Both the position numbers and the translations under genes were made by a program. A DNA stretch of 58,743 nt from Fen-1077 sp050014355 (GTDB lineage Bacteria; Chloroflexota; Dehalococcoidia; Dehalococcoidales; RBG-16-60-22), in the NCBI GenBank assembly GCA_050014355.1, contig JBEKDL010000001.1:1-58743 (forward strand), written 5' to 3'. The notes beneath the pieces are model-generated. The model did not search any database, was not told the origin of the DNA, and saw only the letters and a program-made list of their open reading frames with translations. Below, piece by piece: positions 21,949-31,707 of this stretch. Each line of letters opens with the position of its first letter. The stretch's first letter is position 1.

Positions 21949-24489
21949 ATGAGCTTGAGCAAATCAAAAGTAACCATACTCATCGGGGCCTTAATAGTCC
22001 TCTTCATGGCGCTGTCCCTCGTATTTCGCGTGGCTCTCCCTTATGACTCCGTGTTCACGGGCGGATGGGTCAAGTTCACCAGCAACGACGCTTACTTTCA
22101 TATGCGGCTGGTAGATAACTTGGTACATAATTTTCCTCATCTCACTCACTTTGACCCTTACTTTATCTATCCCGGAGGGGGGACTACCAGCGGGGTGCAT
22201 TTCTTTGACTATCTGCTGGCCATCATTATCTGGATTATCGGGCTGGGTTCACCCACACAGCACACCATAGATGTAGTGGGGGCTTATTTCCCGGCGGTTC
22301 TGGCAGCGCTGACGGTTATCCCCGTTTTCTTCATCGGTAAAGCGCTGTTCAATCGCTGGGTGGGGGTGATGGCAGCTTTTCTGACGGCACTACTGCCCGG
22401 CGAATTTTTAGGGCGCTCGATTCTCGCCTTTACCGACAACCATGTCGCCGAGACTTTTTTCAGCACGCTAGCCGTTCTCTTTTTTATTCTGGCGGTGAAG
22501 CCCGCGGGAGACGGACCGCCGATAACCCTGGAAAACTTGCTTCAACGCGACTGGAAAACCGTTAAAAAAACCCTGTTGTATAGCGCACTGGCCGGTCTTT
22601 TCCTAGGGATTTACCTTAGCACCTGGATGGGAGCGCTGCTCTTCGTTTTCATTATCAGCGTCTTCTTTGTCCTTCAGTTTATCATTAACCATTTCAGGCA
22701 TAAACCCAACGACCATCTGGGCATTATCGGTTTTGTCACTTTCCTGATAGCCGATATCATCTTCCTGCCGCAGTCCCCGGACCGGAATTTCACCCTGGTG
22801 ATGGTTGCCGCACTGTTTATCCCTCCTGTCCTTGCCGTCATATCGCGATTGATGTCAAACTGGAAAGTGAATACTATCTATTACCCGTTGTCCCTCATCG
22901 CGGTCGGCGGTGTGTTACTCGGCGTAATGCGCGGTATCGACTCTTCCGCAATAACCACGATGTGGCATAATTTCCTTTACATCTTTGCGCCGGGAGGGGG
23001 GTCTTCCGCCGCCACCACGATGGAGATGCAGCCTTTCCTTTCACCGCAGGGTAGCTTTACTACCATCGTTGCCTGGGGCAATTTTACGACTAGCTTCTTC
23101 ATGATCTCACCAAATTTACCAATTGCTAAGCTTTGGTGGTTTCCCGGTTTTGCTATACCTCCGATTGCGATTGCGATATGGCTTTGGACTAAACAACGTA
23201 TCAATAAATACCATACACTAATCCTGTTTTCATTTGGAATAATGTTGATAGCCGCTGTAGTTTTTTGGTTCATCACTCCGGCGGGTTGGAAGTTTAAATT
23301 CCCAGGCTTTGGAATTATTTCATTACTTATACTAATCGTGTTGTCCATCAAACAGCGCGGCCAAAAGGAAATACAGGTCTTCTTCGTCATCTGGACATTA
23401 ATCATACTCATCGCCACGCTGGTGCAGCGCCGCTTCGCTTATTACCTCGTGGTGAATATGGCGGTGCTCTCCGCCTATATTTCCTGGGAGATAATCTGGT
23501 ATGCTGGGCTGCGGAGACTAACCGAAAAGGCGGATAAAGACGCCGCAGCTGAAAAAGCGGAGACCAAAGCTAAAGCCAAGAAGAAACGCCGGCAAAGCCA
23601 GGGCGTATCCGTCCATTACGTCTATACCGTAGTGGCCATAATCGTGGTGTTTTTCTGCGTTGACTTTTTTAATATTTCCCAAGCGAATAATGTAGCCTCA
23701 ACTGCACCTTATGCTCCCACGGACGGCTGGGAGCAGGCCCTGACCTGGATGAAGACCAATACCCCGGAACCCCTGGGCGACCCGGGTGCCTATTATAAGC
23801 TGTTTAATACCGAATATAAATATCCGGCTTCAGCCTACGGCGTGACGGCCTGGTGGGACTATGGCTACTGGATTTCGCGGATAGCCGAGCGCCTCCCCTC
23901 GACAAATCCCTCTCAAGCTTCCGACCCTATCAAAAAGGTCGCCACTCTCTTTTTGTCCCAGAATACGACTTCGGCCGATAAAATAATGGCCGACCTCGGC
24001 TCGTCCTATATTATCGCGGACAATTCCCTGATTGCTGCCAAGATATGGGCCGTAGTCGATTGGGCCAGTCAGAGCCAAGATAAATATTTCGGAACCTACT
24101 TTGTACCTAAAAACGGCTCTTACCAGTCAGTCCAGCTTTACAACCCTGATTTCTATCGCACGCTCATCGTCAGGCTATATAGCTTCGACGGCAAAGCGGT
24201 GCCCGATGGAAAACCCGTGGTCGTTACTTATACCACGCAAACGAGAAACGGGACTGTTTATAAGCTGGTGACCGCCGCCGACCAGTACCCCACCTATCAA
24301 GCGGCGCTTAACTATATAGCCAGTCAGAAGTCGGGAAATTACGATATCGTCGGCACCAACCCGTTCATCAGTCCCGTGCCGCTGGACGCTATTCAGGACT
24401 TTAACATAGTTTACAGTTCTCCGTATACCGACTCGTTTTCCGGGAACGTCACCCTGCCGGATATCAAGGTGTTCGAACACGTTAAATAA
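21949..24489 (+). CDS. STT3/AglB-type oligosaccharyltransferase
   Basis: An 846-residue multispanning membrane protein with a C-terminal soluble domain. The first external loop carries the acidic metal/substrate motif around Asp47 (SNDAYFHMR), and the soluble domain carries the invariant WWDYG motif at 635-639 (AWWDYGYWI). A Lys/Ala-rich cytoplasmic stretch (about 520-550) separates parts. These are hallmarks of the enzyme that transfers a lipid-linked glycan to Asn in Asn-X-Ser/Thr. The length and form are closer to archaeal AglB than to Campylobacter PglB. It sits among glycosyltransferases that could build the donor glycan. Confidence 0.93.
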   Translation: MSLSKSKVTILIGALIVLFMALSLVFRVALPYDSVFTGGWVKFTSNDAYFHMRLVDNLVHNFPHLTHFDPYFIYPGGGTTSGVHFFDYLLAIIIWIIGLGSPTQHTIDVVGAYFPAVLAALTVIPVFFIGKALFNRWVGVMAAFLTALLPGEFLGRSILAFTDNHVAETFFSTLAVLFFILAVKPAGDGPPITLENLLQRDWKTVKKTLLYSALAGLFLGIYLSTWMGALLFVFIISVFFVLQFIINHFRHKPNDHLGIIGFVTFLIADIIFLPQSPDRNFTLVMVAALFIPPVLAVISRLMSNWKVNTIYYPLSLIAVGGVLLGVMRGIDSSAITTMWHNFLYIFAPGGGSSAATTMEMQPFLSPQGSFTTIVAWGNFTTSFFMISPNLPIAKLWWFPGFAIPPIAIAIWLWTKQRINKYHTLILFSFGIMLIAAVVFWFITPAGWKFKFPGFGIISLLILIVLSIKQRGQKEIQVFFVIWTLIILIATLVQRRFAYYLVVNMAVLSAYISWEIIWYAGLRRLTEKADKDAAAEKAETKAKAKKKRRQSQGVSVHYVYTVVAIIVVFFCVDFFNISQANNVASTAPYAPTDGWEQALTWMKTNTPEPLGDPGAYYKLFNTEYKYPASAYGVTAWWDYGYWISRIAERLPSTNPSQASDPIKKVATLFLSQNTTSADKIMADLGSSYIIADNSLIAAKIWAVVDWASQSQDKYFGTYFVPKNGSYQSVQLYNPDFYRTLIVRLYSFDGKAVPDGKPVVVTYTTQTRNGTVYKLVTAADQYPTYQAALNYIASQKSGNYDIVGTNPFISPVPLDAIQDFNIVYSSPYTDSFSGNVTLPDIKVFEHVK

Positions 24490-24517
24490 TTGAACCACTT
24501 GAAAAACGGTTGTCAGG

Positions 24518-25762
24518 ATGAGGATGAATATCCTGTTTGTCCACGAAGTAGACTGGCTGAACAAAGTCGTATTTGATATTCATTCCCTCGCTGATGGGCT
24601 TTCACTGCGCGGCCACCATGTGTTCGCCATAGATTATGAGGACACCTGGAAACAAAAGAACCTCTTTGATTTAGGCAGTCTGAAAACGAGCCAGTTTGAT
24701 GGTATCGCCCGTTCGCTCCCCGGGGCATCTGTGACCTTGATACGCCCGGGGTTTATTAAAATTCCCGCCTTGAGCCGCTTATCAGCTGCTTTTACACACT
24801 ACAAGGAAATCCATAAGACTATCAGGGAAAAGAACATCGAAGTTATTATCCTCTACTCGGTGCCCACCAACGGTCTGCAGACGGTTAGTCTGGCCAGGAA
24901 ATTTAAAATACCGGTGATATTCAGGTCCATCGATATACTTAATATGATGGTGCGCTACCCCGCCCTGCGCCGGATAACTAAATTTCTGGAGAAAAAGGTC
25001 TATTCCAGCGTGGACCTGGTCCTGCCCAATACACCCCAATATCTTAAATATGTCTCCGGCATGGGTGTCCCTGAATCCAGAATCAGACTGCTCCCTTTCC
25101 CGGTAGATACCAGCTTATTCCGTCCCTCGGTCGACTCTTCCGAGGTCCGCCGGAAATGGGACCTCGAAGGAGAAGAGCAGATAATCGTCTTTATCGGCAC
25201 GCTGTTCGAGTTCAGCGGATTGGATGAGTTTCTGTGCCGCTTCCCGGGCGTGCTGAAGGAAGTACCGCAGGCCAGGCTGCTGATTGTCGGAGACGGCCCT
25301 CAACGCTCCAAACTGGAGAGAATCATTGCCGAAATGGGCTTGAAAAACCGGGTAATAATCACCGGCTTTCAGCCTTACCGGACCATGCCGGAGTATATCA
25401 ACCTGGCGGCGGTATGTATTAACACTTTTCGCGTCACCGGCGCCATTATGGATACTTTCCCGTCTAAGATAGTACAGTACGCCGCCTGCGGCAAGGCCAC
25501 GGTAGCCACCCCCTTGCGCGGTATCACTTCCCTGCTGCCCGGCGAATCTCACGGAGTGGTCTATGCCGCAGATGCGGCCGGCATCGTCGGCGAAGTGATT
25601 TCACTTTTAAAGTCAGCCGAAAGGCGCCAGCAGATTGGGCAAAACGGTCTAAACTATGTCAGGGACAATTTCAACTACGAAAAGATTTCCGGGGAGCTGG
25701 AAACAATCCTTGAGGAGGCGATTAGAGAAAAACATCATGAAACAACTTCCCGCCGAAATTAA
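24518..25762 (+). CDS. Family-4-type glycosyltransferase
   Basis: A 414-residue GT-B enzyme. The N-terminal donor-independent half opens with MNILFVHEVDWLNK; the C-terminal GT1/GT4 domain has IIVFIGTLFEFSGLDEF, LLIVGDGPQRSKLE and the acidic-region segment AVCINTFRVTGAIMDTFPSKIVQYAACGKATVATPL. ATG at 24518 or 24524 both fit AGGATGAGG. It starts 28 bp after the oligosaccharyltransferase and overlaps the next epimerase by 26 bp, so these three form an operon likely devoted to N-glycan assembly. Confidence 0.88.
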   Translation: MRMNILFVHEVDWLNKVVFDIHSLADGLSLRGHHVFAIDYEDTWKQKNLFDLGSLKTSQFDGIARSLPGASVTLIRPGFIKIPALSRLSAAFTHYKEIHKTIREKNIEVIILYSVPTNGLQTVSLARKFKIPVIFRSIDILNMMVRYPALRRITKFLEKKVYSSVDLVLPNTPQYLKYVSGMGVPESRIRLLPFPVDTSLFRPSVDSSEVRRKWDLEGEEQIIVFIGTLFEFSGLDEFLCRFPGVLKEVPQARLLIVGDGPQRSKLERIIAEMGLKNRVIITGFQPYRTMPEYINLAAVCINTFRVTGAIMDTFPSKIVQYAACGKATVATPLRGITSLLPGESHGVVYAADAAGIVGEVISLLKSAERRQQIGQNGLNYVRDNFNYEKISGELETILEEAIREKHHETTSRRN

Positions 25763-26693
25763 AGGCAAGAAAGTCCTCGTTACCGGCGGCGCTGGTTTTA
25801 TCGGTTCGCATATCGTGGATAGCCTGTCGCCGGAAAACCAAGTGGTTGTCCTGGATAACCTGTTCACCGGTTCGCCCGCCAACCTGGCCGGGAGCAAAGA
25901 CAGGATTAAATTTATCAATGGAGACGTGCGTGACAAACAGTTGGTCAAAGATATCATCGCAGATGGGATTGAGTTCGTCTTTCACCTGGCGGCCCACGCA
26001 AACGTAATCAGGTCGATTGCCGACCCCTACACGGACATGGACATCAATATCCGTGGCACGCTCAATGTTCTGGAAGCCTGCCGTTCCTCCAGAGTAAAGC
26101 GGCTGGTCTATGTCAGCTCGGCGGCGGTCTACGGCGAAGCCAAACACCTCCCCATCGATGAAGAACATCCCCTTAATCCGGAGTCGCCTTACGCCGTCAG
26201 CAAGATGACCGCGGAAAAATACTGCCTCGTATATCATAAGGTGTTCGGTGTTCCCGCTGCCGTGGTCAGGTGCTTCAATATCTACGGCCCGCGGCAGAAC
26301 ACCGGCGCATACGCCAACGCCATTTCCATTTTTCTCGCTAAAGTCAAAAAAGACGAGCCCATCACTATCTACGGTGACGGCGAGCAGACACGGGACTTCG
26401 TCTTCATCGGCGACGCGGTTGCCGGCATTCTCTTGGCCGCCACCCGTCCGGCCTCGGTGGGCGGGGTCTTTAATATCGCCAACGGCGCGGCCACCAGTAT
26501 CAACCGGCTGGTTGAAATCATCCATAAAACCACGGGGCGGCAAGTCCAGGTCATCCATGCTGCCGCCAAGGCCGGGGAAATCAGGCACAGCTTCGCCAGT
26601 ATTGACAGGGCGGTGAAAGCGCTCGGCTACCGCCCTGGCACCGACCTTGAAAACGGCATTGCAGCGACATGGAGGGGATTAAATAAGGGTTGA
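25737..26693 (+). CDS. NAD-dependent sugar epimerase (GalE-like)
   Basis: A 318-residue extended SDR. Rossmann motif VTGGAGFIGSHI starts near residue 14, the catalytic pair is YAVSKMTAEK, and NIYGPRQN and GDGEQTRDFVFIGD are typical of UDP-glucose/UDP-GlcNAc 4-epimerases. ATG at 25737 is the natural start and overlaps the upstream glycosyltransferase by 26 bp. It probably supplies UDP-galactose, UDP-GalNAc or an epimerised uronate for the glycan. Confidence 0.9.
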   Translation: MKQLPAEIKGKKVLVTGGAGFIGSHIVDSLSPENQVVVLDNLFTGSPANLAGSKDRIKFINGDVRDKQLVKDIIADGIEFVFHLAAHANVIRSIADPYTDMDINIRGTLNVLEACRSSRVKRLVYVSSAAVYGEAKHLPIDEEHPLNPESPYAVSKMTAEKYCLVYHKVFGVPAAVVRCFNIYGPRQNTGAYANAISIFLAKVKKDEPITIYGDGEQTRDFVFIGDAVAGILLAATRPASVGGVFNIANGAATSINRLVEIIHKTTGRQVQVIHAAAKAGEIRHSFASIDRAVKALGYRPGTDLENGIAATWRGLNKG

Positions 26694-26755
26694 AGAGATA
26701 TGAGAATGTGAAGCGAAAATGTACTGTATTTGCTTATTCTTTTTCGCCTAGCCCA

Positions 26756-27886
26756 CTATTGATTGCCACGCTGTAATAAAACCGCTTGATACACCTCATT
26801 CATCTGTTCGGCTATTTTAGCCCAGCTATACTGCTGCGCCAGGTTTTTTCTCTGGTCTCGGAATAGTTCTTTTTTATCGTCTTTTATTATATTAAGCATG
26901 GCCTCGGCCAGTTTTTCCTCGTCATAAGGAACACTCACGCCATATTCATTGCGGACAATATCCTTCAACCCGCATCTATCGGTAACGACGACCGGCGTGC
27001 CGCAGGCCAGCGCTTCCAATACCGTTATCCCGAATATTTCATATTGTGAAGGCAGCACATATACGTCGGCGTCGGTATATAGTCTCAATTTATCCAAGCC
27101 GTAAACCGCCCCGGTGTAAAGTGTCCTGCCGGCAATACCCAGCTTTTCCGTCAAGGCCGTAAACTTATTCTTGTACCCATCGTCATATCCGGCAATGACG
27201 AGAGTAATTTGCGGCTCGCCCAGCCGGGCAAAAGCTCTGGCCAGCAGTTCAAGGCCTTTTATCTCGTGTATCCTGCCCAGGTAGAGCACGATTTTTTGGT
27301 CAGGCTTGATATTAAACTGTTTTCTGAATTCGCCTCTCGGCGGCAGGTTTCTGAACTCCTCCTGGTCAATGCCGTTGGGCACGGTGACTATTTTTTCCCG
27401 GATGCTGCCCATGTCCTGGTATTGTTTCACCTCTGTGTCCGACACGGCAATTAGCCTGTCGGCGCGGCGCATGATGTTTTTGTTCCACGCTATATCAGTC
27501 ATCTGCTTAAACACCTTCTTGGGCCGTGCAATAAGCATCGAGCCGTGGGCCTGCATCACGTAAGGAATGTCAGCCCTGCGGGCAAGCCAAGAAACGCACA
27601 CGTTGAGGAATGTCCTGAAGTTGTGCAGATGAATTATGTCATAGTCCTTAACATCAGCCGTTAACAGACCGGGTGTGATTCTATAACCATAGATGTTGAC
27701 CAGAGTCTTAAACTTGACCAGTTCTACCCCTTCAGGCGGTCCCTGGTCTTTAGCATCCCAGTCGCTGGCATAGATAGTAACGCTGTTTCCCTGTTTGGCC
27801 TGCTCCCTCGCCAGATGAAACGGTACTTTGGCCGAGCCCCCGGCTCTTGCCTGTGAAATGAGGTCTATAACGTGCAGAATTTTCAA
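26756..27886 (-). CDS. Family-4 glycosyltransferase
   Basis: A 376-residue GT-B enzyme. N-terminus MKILHVIDLISQARAGGSAKVPF has the Gly-rich loop; the C-terminal domain has VLYLGRIHEIKGLELLARAF, ITLVIAGYDDGYKNKF and the nucleotide-sugar EX7E region (SQYEIFGITVLEALACGTPVV). All motifs of GT4 are intact. It is on the strand opposite to the surrounding glycan genes and convergent with the epimerase at 25737-26693. Confidence 0.9.
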   Translation of the reverse strand: MKILHVIDLISQARAGGSAKVPFHLAREQAKQGNSVTIYASDWDAKDQGPPEGVELVKFKTLVNIYGYRITPGLLTADVKDYDIIHLHNFRTFLNVCVSWLARRADIPYVMQAHGSMLIARPKKVFKQMTDIAWNKNIMRRADRLIAVSDTEVKQYQDMGSIREKIVTVPNGIDQEEFRNLPPRGEFRKQFNIKPDQKIVLYLGRIHEIKGLELLARAFARLGEPQITLVIAGYDDGYKNKFTALTEKLGIAGRTLYTGAVYGLDKLRLYTDADVYVLPSQYEIFGITVLEALACGTPVVVTDRCGLKDIVRNEYGVSVPYDEEKLAEAMLNIIKDDKKELFRDQRKNLAQQYSWAKIAEQMNEVYQAVLLQRGNQ

Positions 27887-28030
27887 CTCTATTTCCTGTT
27901 AGTCACAGCTAAATGACATCGCACCTGATTACACGCCAGCACAACCATAGACAGTTCATTAAGCATCTTGCAGTCATTATATCCAGTTTCGTAGTTTGAG
28001 ACAATATTGACCTAAGGCGGAACCTGCGGA

Positions 28031-28059
28031 TTGATTAGGGGCTATTAATATTGTAAGAT
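28031..28059 (+). promoter_or_regulatory. Promoter for the second sugar operon
   Basis: TTGATT (28031-28036), 17 bp, TAAGAT (28054-28059), 38 bp before the ATG at 28097, in the divergent 27887-28096 intergenic region. Confidence 0.45.
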
Positions 28060-28096
28060 ATAAGCGAGTTTTGAAGCACAGCACGGAGAATAGCAG

Positions 28097-29044
28097 ATGA
28101 AGGTTCTTGTTGTCGGAGGTGCCGGCTATGTCGGCGGTGCTATCACCGATTTGCTGATGGAAAGCGAGTATCAGGCCCGCGTCTATGATGCGCTGCTATA
28201 TGAAGAATGCTACCGCAAGCCCGTAGACTTTGTATATGGAGACGTACGCGACCTCGATAGATTGCAGCCGCAGCTGGACTGGGCTGATGTCACGGTGTGG
28301 CTGGCCGCCCTGGTCGGCGACCCGGCCTGCGCCCTTAATCCGGATGTAAGCATAGCCATCAACCAGGAATCGGTCAAGTGGCTGGCCGGGCACTTTGACG
28401 GCCGTATTGTATTCCTATCTACCTGCTCGGTATACGGTGCCAGGGACGGAGTCCTGGACGAATCATCACCGACCAACCCGCTCTCCGTTTACGCCGCCAC
28501 CAAACTCGAAGCGGAACGCAGCCTGGCAGATAAAAATGCAATTATCTTCCGTCTCGGCACGCTATTCGGCGTCGGCGACGTTTTTTCCCGTATCCGCCTC
28601 GACCTGGTGGTCAATACCCTGGCCGTCAGAGCGCATAACCTTGGCAAAATCTCCGTTTTTGGCGGCGACCAGTTCCGTCCCCTCTTACACGTGCGCGATG
28701 CGGCCCAGACTGTCGTCGATAACCTGGCCACCGCGCATACTGGAATTTTCAACCTGCATAAGCAAAATGTACGTATTATCGACCTGGCTTACCAGGTACG
28801 TAACCACTACCCGGACCTCATCATCGAGCATGTCAACCGGACTTTCGAGGACACGCGCAACTACCGAGTCAGCAGCGATAAGGCTAAAAAAGTGCTGGGG
28901 TTCAATCCAACGCGCTCCATTGATGAAGGCATAGAGGAAATTAAGTTTCTCCTTGACTGCGGGCGGTTGAAGGACACCGATAACCCGCGCTATACCAATC
29001 AGAAGTTCCTCTCGATGTTTAACACTCACCTCCTGGGTTATTAA
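28097..29044 (+). CDS. NAD-dependent sugar epimerase/reductase
   Basis: A 315-residue extended SDR with VVGGAGYVGGAI at the N-terminus, the catalytic YAATKLEAER (Tyr-x3-Lys), and a STCSVYGARDG segment upstream. The FRPLLHVRDAAQTV region matches nucleotide-sugar epimerases. First gene of a compact operon with the cupin isomerase (1 bp after), a reductase and a UDP-GlcNAc 2-epimerase. The set suggests synthesis of a modified deoxy- or amino-sugar. Confidence 0.87.
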   Translation: MKVLVVGGAGYVGGAITDLLMESEYQARVYDALLYEECYRKPVDFVYGDVRDLDRLQPQLDWADVTVWLAALVGDPACALNPDVSIAINQESVKWLAGHFDGRIVFLSTCSVYGARDGVLDESSPTNPLSVYAATKLEAERSLADKNAIIFRLGTLFGVGDVFSRIRLDLVVNTLAVRAHNLGKISVFGGDQFRPLLHVRDAAQTVVDNLATAHTGIFNLHKQNVRIIDLAYQVRNHYPDLIIEHVNRTFEDTRNYRVSSDKAKKVLGFNPTRSIDEGIEEIKFLLDCGRLKDTDNPRYTNQKFLSMFNTHLLGY

Positions 29045-29045
29045 A

Positions 29046-29510
29046 ATGGCAGTGCAGGATAAAAAAGAAAAGGATAGCATCCGGTTGATAGAAGGCGGGC
29101 TGGCGGTCGATGACCGCGGCGCGGTAGGCTTCGTTAACGACTTCGATTTCAACGGCGTGAAACGTTTTTATATGGTGACTAACCACCGGGCCGGTTTTGT
29201 GCGCGCCTGGCACGCGCACCGCCGTGAAGCGAAATACATCACCGTCCTCCGGGGTTCTGCCGTCGTCGGCGCGGTTAAAATAGATAACTGGGAAAACCCC
29301 TCCCGTAACAGCACGGTAAGCCGCTATGTGCTTACCGCCCAAAAACCATCCGTCCTCTACATTCCGGCGGGACATGCCAACGGCCTCATGTCGCTTACCG
29401 ATGACACTATCATCGTTGTTTTCTCTACCGCCACCGTCGAGGAATCACGCAATGACGATTTCCGCTATGATGCCCGCTACTGGGACATCTGGCAGGTTAT
29501 CGAGCGATAA
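29046..29510 (+). CDS. Cupin sugar epimerase/ketoisomerase (RmlC/WxcM-like)
   Basis: A 154-residue RmlC-like cupin. Recognisable parts are DDRGAVGFVNDF, the strand RAWHAHRREAKYITVLRG with the conserved His-x-His and Glu-x-Lys, and IPAGHANGLMSL. These belong to dTDP-4-dehydro-6-deoxyglucose 3,5-epimerase and 3,4-ketoisomerase enzymes. The C-terminal DARYWDIW fits 3,5-epimerase-like members. It follows the epimerase by 1 bp; exact reaction undetermined. Confidence 0.82.
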   Translation: MAVQDKKEKDSIRLIEGGLAVDDRGAVGFVNDFDFNGVKRFYMVTNHRAGFVRAWHAHRREAKYITVLRGSAVVGAVKIDNWENPSRNSTVSRYVLTAQKPSVLYIPAGHANGLMSLTDDTIIVVFSTATVEESRNDDFRYDARYWDIWQVIER

Positions 29511-29532
29511 ACCTATACCAGCGTAGAAAGAA

Positions 29533-30456
29533 ATGACCAGGAAAGTGATTGTCCTCGGCAGTTCGGGCATGCTGGGGTCGATGGTCGTTGACGACCTCTC
29601 CCGGGACCCCGAAATTAAACTCGCGGCTACGGTGCGTACCGCCGCGCTGAAAGCGAAATGCGCCCGTAAAATCCCCAACGTCAGCTGGCTCATTTTTGAC
29701 GCCAATGCACCCGACGCAGAGAAGGCTTTAAAAGTCATCGATGGATACGACTGGGTGATAAACGCCATCGGTATCACCAAACCGCTGGTCCATGATGACA
29801 ACGCCTTCGAGGTGGAGATGGCGATTAAAATAAACTCACTGCTGCCCCACCAGCTCGCCCGCCAAGCCGAGTCGAGCGGAGCCAGGGTGATACAAATTGC
29901 CTCCGACTGCGTTTTTTCCGGGAAAAAAGGGAAATACGTGGAGAGTGGCGAGTTCGACCCGCTCGATGTCTACGGCAAGACCAAGAGCCTGGGCGAAGTA
30001 CCGTCCCCCGGCGTTTATCACCTCCGCTGCTCCATCATTGGCCCGGAGCCGAAAGAGCACAAGTTCCTCCTCGACTGGTTCCTGGGCCAACCGAAGAACG
30101 CCAGGGTAAACGGTTTCATAAATCACCGCTGGAACGGGATTGCCACGCTGCATTTTTCCCGGCTGTGCCATGGTATCATCGCCAGTGATTTAAAGTTGAC
30201 GCATGTCCAGCATATCGTTCCCACCGGAGAAGTCACCAAATGCGAGTTGCTTGAGCAATTTGCCAGATATTTTCATCGTGAAGATGTTACCATTACCCCC
30301 GTTAAGACCCCGGTGGTGGTTGACCGGACTCTCAAGACGACTGATGAAGCATTGAATCTCGCCATATGGTCTGCGGCCGGCTATCGCCAGCCACCATCCG
30401 TGCCGGAGATGGTCGCCGAGCTGGCCAGCTTCGACTACCGGCTGAACGGGTTGTAA
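29533..30456 (+). CDS. RmlD-like dTDP-sugar reductase
   Basis: A 307-residue SDR of the dTDP-4-dehydrorhamnose-reductase type: LGSSGMLGSMVV at the N-terminus, VINAIGITKP, SDCVFSGKKGKYVES, and the catalytic YGKTKSLGE (Tyr-x3-Lys). RmlD would reduce the 4-keto sugar made by the epimerase/isomerase pair to its final deoxyhexose. Follows the cupin gene by 22 bp. A dedicated RmlA/RmlB pair is not in the window, so the precursor is made elsewhere or the sugar differs. Confidence 0.85.
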   Translation: MTRKVIVLGSSGMLGSMVVDDLSRDPEIKLAATVRTAALKAKCARKIPNVSWLIFDANAPDAEKALKVIDGYDWVINAIGITKPLVHDDNAFEVEMAIKINSLLPHQLARQAESSGARVIQIASDCVFSGKKGKYVESGEFDPLDVYGKTKSLGEVPSPGVYHLRCSIIGPEPKEHKFLLDWFLGQPKNARVNGFINHRWNGIATLHFSRLCHGIIASDLKLTHVQHIVPTGEVTKCELLEQFARYFHREDVTITPVKTPVVVDRTLKTTDEALNLAIWSAAGYRQPPSVPEMVAELASFDYRLNGL

Positions 30457-30482
30457 AAAATACCACCAGAAGAGGTGCGTCC

Positions 30483-31583
30483 GTGAAAGTAATGACTATC
30501 CTGGGCACTCGCCCGGAAATTATCCGCCTTAGCCTTATTATTCCCAAGCTGGACAAATACTGTGACCACGTTTTAGTCCATACCGGGCAAAACTACGACT
30601 TCAAACTCGATAAAATCTTTTTCCGGCAGCTGGGCGTGCGCGAGCCCGATTATTATCTGGGTGCCAAAGGCACTTTCGGCGAGCAAATCGGGACGATACT
30701 GGCCGGGAGCGAAAAAATAATGGCGACCGAAAAACCGGACCGTTTCCTGGTGCTGGGCGATACGAATAGCAGCCTGGCCGCGATTATGGCCAAGCGGCTC
30801 GCGATTCCCGTCTATCATATGGAGGCCGGCAACCGCTGCTATGACGACCGGGTGCCCGAAGAGGTCAACCGGCGCATTATCGACCATTCGAGCGACATCC
30901 TCCTGCCTTACACCGAACGCAGCCGCGCTAACCTGCTGCGGGAGGGCATCCCCGGCGAGCGCATCTACGTCACGGGCAACCCGATATTTGAAGTTATCCA
31001 GCACTACAAAAAACAGATTGGCCGGTCGAAAATATTGGCCGAACTCGGTCTGGAAGCCGGGAGGTATTTCCTGGTAACGATGCACCGGGCGGAGAATGTC
31101 GACCGTGAAAGCAGGCTAAAAGACCTGCTCGTAAGCCTGGACAGGATTAACAAGCAGTACAAGGTGCCGGTTATCTGCAGCCTGCACCCCAGGACGAAAA
31201 ATCGGAAAGAGCAATTCGGCATCAAAGTGCTTAATAAAAATATCCGCCTGCTGGAGCCATTCGGCTTTTTCGACTTCATTGCGCTGGAAAAAAGTGCGCT
31301 CTGCGTGCTTACGGATAGCGGAACAGTTCAGGAAGAGACCTGCATCCTGGGTGTGCCGGCGATTACCATCAGGGATGTGACCGAAAGACCCGAGACCATC
31401 GAAAGCGGCAGCAATATGCTCACCAGTGTCATTCCTGACCTGATTTTAAATTCGATAAAAGTCGTGCTGAACGATAAAAGTAGCTGGAAACCCCCGGTTG
31501 AATACCTGGATACCAACGTTTCGTCGAAAGTAATCAGGATTGTCTTGGGATACCGGTCCAGCCGGCAGTTAGAAAGCGCCTGA
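30483..31583 (+). CDS. wecB: UDP-N-acetylglucosamine 2-epimerase (first copy)
   Basis: A 366-residue GT-B-like non-hydrolysing 2-epimerase. Landmarks: ILGTRPEIIRLSLI, HTGQNYDFKLDKIFF, LGDTNSSLAAIMAKR, HMEAGNRCYDDRVPEEVNRRIIDH, TMHRAENVD, and LTDSGTVQEETCILGVP. GTG at 30483 is chosen because AGAGGTG lies 6-12 bp upstream and the family N-terminus starts there. It makes UDP-ManNAc. A second, clearly distinct copy is encoded at 43067. Confidence 0.92.
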   Translation: MKVMTILGTRPEIIRLSLIIPKLDKYCDHVLVHTGQNYDFKLDKIFFRQLGVREPDYYLGAKGTFGEQIGTILAGSEKIMATEKPDRFLVLGDTNSSLAAIMAKRLAIPVYHMEAGNRCYDDRVPEEVNRRIIDHSSDILLPYTERSRANLLREGIPGERIYVTGNPIFEVIQHYKKQIGRSKILAELGLEAGRYFLVTMHRAENVDRESRLKDLLVSLDRINKQYKVPVICSLHPRTKNRKEQFGIKVLNKNIRLLEPFGFFDFIALEKSALCVLTDSGTVQEETCILGVPAITIRDVTERPETIESGSNMLTSVIPDLILNSIKVVLNDKSSWKPPVEYLDTNVSSKVIRIVLGYRSSRQLESA

Positions 31584-31707
31584 TATTGAATGCAGCCGGC
31601 CACTGCCGGAGACCTGAAAGAAGAAGTCTTCCGTACCCGGGAATACGTGTTTGTGCAAACCTGACCTTTTAGCAGATGACGCTTGGACTAACTGGCAGGT
31701 AGTATGT

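Noticed and set aside
26700..26755. Terminator between convergent genes
   Set aside because: GCGAAAA and TTTTCGC form only a weak stem around a loop of more than 20 nt.
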